Shown here: positions 61,314 through 64,000 of the stretch, piece after piece
Position numbering within the stretch: the stretch's first letter is position 1
How the letters are laid out: the number at the start of each line of letters is the position of its first letter
Program-made: the position numbers and the translations under genes
The notes under the pieces: model-generated
The model's input: only the letters and a program-made list of their open reading frames with translations
Databases searched by the model: none
What the model was told of the DNA's origin: nothing
Assembly (NCBI GenBank): GCA_037013495.1
Contig: CM072807.1
Location: 8,063,001 to 8,127,000, forward strand
Direction: 5' to 3'
DNA: 64,000 bases
DNA from: Hippophae tibetana
Taxonomy: Eukaryota; Streptophyta; Magnoliopsida; Rosales; Elaeagnaceae

Positions 61314-63155
61314 TTTTTTAAGTTCAAACAGAAATTTCATTGCTTAAAAACTAACATACAAAATCAAAATAATGTCTACATCATATGAATTATATGAAAA
61401 AAATTATGACAATTCAAATGATTCTTTTTTGATCCCTGCATATCAAACAGAGCAAAGAGAGATAGGTAATATTATACATCCCTAAGAATTTGTTTTAGCC
61501 TCCATGTAAAAAAATGTAATTAATTTTCACTATCCAATAGATACGTGCTCTTAAAATGGAGATGAACCAAAACCTTACTACATGACGTGTTAAATTCTTC
61601 AACCCATCCAAAAAGAATTGTTTTAGTACTCCTAAAACTTTCACGAATACATCCAAAATAATAATATCTGTAGGTAAAGTTCTAGTTGTCGAACTAGTTG
61701 TTTTCTTTGACCTATCACAAATAGATCATAAGATGCTTCAAATATATTTTTAGGAGTATGATAAAAGTTTCATTTCCTCCAACAATGATTGAATATTTTT
61801 CTCTTTTCAAACACCTTTTTCTGCGGATTATTTAATAGAAAAGAGCCCCTCGAGTTTACTTACAAGGTTAACAAATAAAACACAACATCAAGGTAATACA
61901 AATGCTTAGCATCAAACAATGCATTCATAAATAACAAATCAACACCTTGTGTATTCCAAATAAAATCCATCATGTTGCAACAAGAATTAAATAGAGAGCC
62001 AAAGCACACAAAAAAAACCAATTTTTAGTAGTACTATAGCAAAAAATCAACACCTCTTAGTAATTAGGTTCACAAGCAGAGAATGAATTCAAACAGAATA
62101 ACACCTCTCAGAGAGGTTAATAAAACGAAACAATCTTGCACACAGAAACACTCAGCACAACAATAAGAACCAAAAAATAGATCAAGCGAAATTTGAAAGT
62201 AAAGTTGAACTAATATGTGCTAAATCGTGTAATGAAAAAGCAACAATATTAATCACAACTGCTTATCAACTTAGATCATACCAGAAGGAGCAAAGAGGAC
62301 TGAAAAATTCATCAACTGCTTATAAATTTTTTGTCGCAGAAGGAAAATCAAAATAAAAACTGATCTTGAATGTAACTAAAACAAGTAATAAATTAAAATG
62401 AAAGAATTCAATCAAAAATTGAACCTATACCTCAATTTAAACCAGACCTTTCCAAGAATGAACAGAGCAACAACGAAGCAGAGAAGCTTCAAACCAGAAG
62501 ATATCGTAAGATTTAGTGATAATCATGGATTCATAGCCCCAGAGAAGAAGACAAATTTGTCGACTGCGATTGTACGTCCTCAGTTGTCAATAATCAATGG
62601 CCATAGTGCAGGAAGTAAACGATCTTTTGCAAAGCTCGCTTCGCAAATCAACAAAACCTCTTCTTTTAACAGTAACTTCGTCAAAGAAGACAGTGATGTT
62701 CTAAACCCCCACAATCATTGCTGGAACCAAAAAGGATAAAAAAGAACAAACAATGTTAAAGCTTGATTGCTTTGATACCATGTTAAAGTTGGGACTAACT
62801 ACATCTCAAAACCCAGGTTATGAGATAAGGATTGCTTTATATATGTATTTGATAATTTATGCACAATCGATGTGGGACATTTTAACAAACAAACCTTCAA
62901 ACTTTTACAGCCAAGCGCGTCGCACCTTCACAAAACAAGCTGATTATCGTGAATTTCGCTTTCATTCACTGAGCAAAGCAGGTGCAGATTGATCAAATGA
63001 AGGAGATTCAAAAGCGTTGAGCTTAATTCATGAAGCAGCTGGAAATTTGAGTAAGATCGCCAAGAGAAGTGAAGAAATTTGAAACCCTAAATTTCTCAAG
63101 CTTGAGAACAAACAGAGAGAGTTTTTCTAAACACATTTACTGATCCACAAAATTT
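61314..63155 (-). mobile_element. Retroposon-like insert with 14-bp target duplication and short poly-A
   Basis: AATATGGCAACTTT occurs at 61300-61313 and again at 63156-63169. Between them the left border is a T-run, which is a poly-A tail on the minus strand. The right border is a TCTCTCTGTTTG-type 5'-leader-like sequence. Long target duplication plus poly-A is the signature of LINE-type retroposition. No long coding frame on the minus strand. A TRIM LTR lies inside. Source transcript unknown. Confidence 0.5.
62781..62887 (-). mobile_element. TRIM-type LTR (107 bp) with adjacent primer-binding site
   Basis: On the minus strand the LTR begins TGTTAAAATGTCCCACATCG and ends CCCAACTTTAACA, so TGTTAAA and TTTAACA form the terminal inverted repeat. 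Immediately after it, 62780-62769 reads TGGTATCAAAGC, close to the initiator-methionine tRNA primer-binding site. The size, the GTCCCACATCG word and the site at zero spacing fit terminal-repeat retrotransposons in miniature. The partner LTR is not visible, so this is half an element. Confidence 0.6.
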
Positions 63156-63169
63156 AATATGGCAACTTT

Positions 63170-63851
63170 GTTGTCTCTGTTAATTAGAATAATAACAATT
63201 CTGCTTAAGAAAGTTTGACTACTTCAGGACCTGTAAACGAGTGGTATGAACATGAAGAGAAAAATGAGTATGTACTTCGAATGAAGTAGTACAAGTCAAT
63301 TGCAAAAACACAGCTTCTATATTCGGTAAGGTGAGCATTTAATAATCCTTAAAAAGAGGGAAAAAAATTAAAAAAGAGAACATAAAACTCCATTTAGAAA
63401 TTGTATTATGGATCGATTAGTTAAATCTACCATTCTCAAATAGAGATGATCGAATCACACTAATATATATTCATTTCTCTCACTTTTAACTATTTATAAA
63501 TCGAACTAAAATAAATAAATAAAAAATCAATAATTTGCCCACCTATGCACATAAATATTATTTCAAAAATAAATAAAATTGTTAGATATGGCTTTGTACT
63601 TGTACGAAAACATTAGGATATAAACACCTTATGTGAATAATCGAAGAACATCTTCAAGGTTATCATACAGAACATCTTTAAAATGTATGTCTAACTGATA
63701 GCCACAGCCCAAAAGCCTTCTAATTTTCATTAACATAATTTAACCTAAATTACAAAGAAATACAGACTTGGGATAGTTCTTATCTTCTATTCAAAAATTT
63801 ATTCGCAGTTCTATCTTAGTATATATTCAACATATACATGATGTAATAACA
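63170..63851. other. Non-coding stretch, possible 3' UTR of the next gene
   Basis: No frame or element recognised. Confidence 0.3.
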
Positions 63852-64000
63852 TTAGGATGATGGTTGCAACAATGTGGAAGAAGAGGCAAGGGGCTCATGT
63901 ACTACAGAATTTGACAAAATTGAGATGGGATTGCCCTCCAATTGCAACATGATACCCCCTAAGATTTCTGTCAAAATCTTCTTCAATTCGTCTTCTTTAA
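63852..64000 (-). CDS. Possible last exon of a gene extending past the window (unknown)
   Basis: On the minus strand an open frame runs from the window edge for 48 codons to TAA at 63852-63854. It has ordinary protein composition (LTEILGGIMLQLEGNP, then a Ser/Leu-rich tail) in otherwise stop-rich DNA. No start or splice site is inside the window. I do not recognise the family. Confidence 0.35.
   Translation of the reverse strand, partial: KEDELKKILTEILGGIMLQLEGNPISILSNSVVHEPLASSSTLLQPSS

Overview
The window is a piece of a dicot (eudicot) plant nuclear chromosome. The genes are split by many GT-AG introns, intergenic DNA is very AT-rich, and plant transposons and integrated plant pararetrovirus sequence fill the space between genes. 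I found no rRNA, tRNA, CRISPR array or bacterial-type operon. Exon models were built by hand from splice signals and reading-frame continuity. Family names come from motif recognition, not from a database search.

Layout, left to right. 1-559: decayed Ty1/copia gag. 1142-5887: a structurally complete hAT transposon with TIRs and an 8-bp target duplication, whose transposase is broken by in-frame stops. 6766-13323: bifunctional PurK/PurE phosphoribosylaminoimidazole carboxylase (minus strand, 640 aa). 13603-17900: two copies of a TTA-flanked MITE loaded with degenerate TTTAGGG repeats, one of them inserted inside a large imperfect inverted repeat. 19121-22194: ERD2-like (KDEL-receptor family) protein (plus, 272 aa). 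22515-23023: a short non-autonomous relative of the hAT element. 24648-29562: methylthioadenosine/SAH nucleosidase (minus, 270 aa). 30590-31720: degenerate tandem array. 33005-34550: copia relic, next to a COBRA-like pseudogene (34825-35818). 36999-38063: single-exon exostosin-type (GT47) glycosyltransferase.

38501-50960 is dominated by two decayed endogenous pararetroviruses (Caulimoviridae) lying tail-to-tail. They contain local tandem duplications, a nested LTR-like insertion (43707-45625) and one still-open 185-aa frame of unknown function. 53815-57705: MLO-like seven-transmembrane protein (plus, 523 aa). 59150-60160: PPR-DYW pseudogene cut off by a second copy of the LTR-like repeat. 61314-63155: a retroposed-looking insert flanked by a 14-bp duplication and carrying a TRIM-type LTR and primer-binding site. 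The window ends in what may be the last exon of another minus-strand gene.

The intact genes are independent housekeeping or cell-surface functions: purine synthesis in plastids, secretory-pathway retrieval, methionine/SAM salvage, cell-wall glycan synthesis and an MLO membrane protein. They do not form a pathway cluster. The ERD2-like and nucleosidase genes are convergent neighbours, an adjacency I also recall from Arabidopsis chromosome 4. I found no convincing new biological system. The most unusual items are the open pararetroviral frame, the TTTAGGG-bearing MITEs, and the insert carrying the TRIM LTR.
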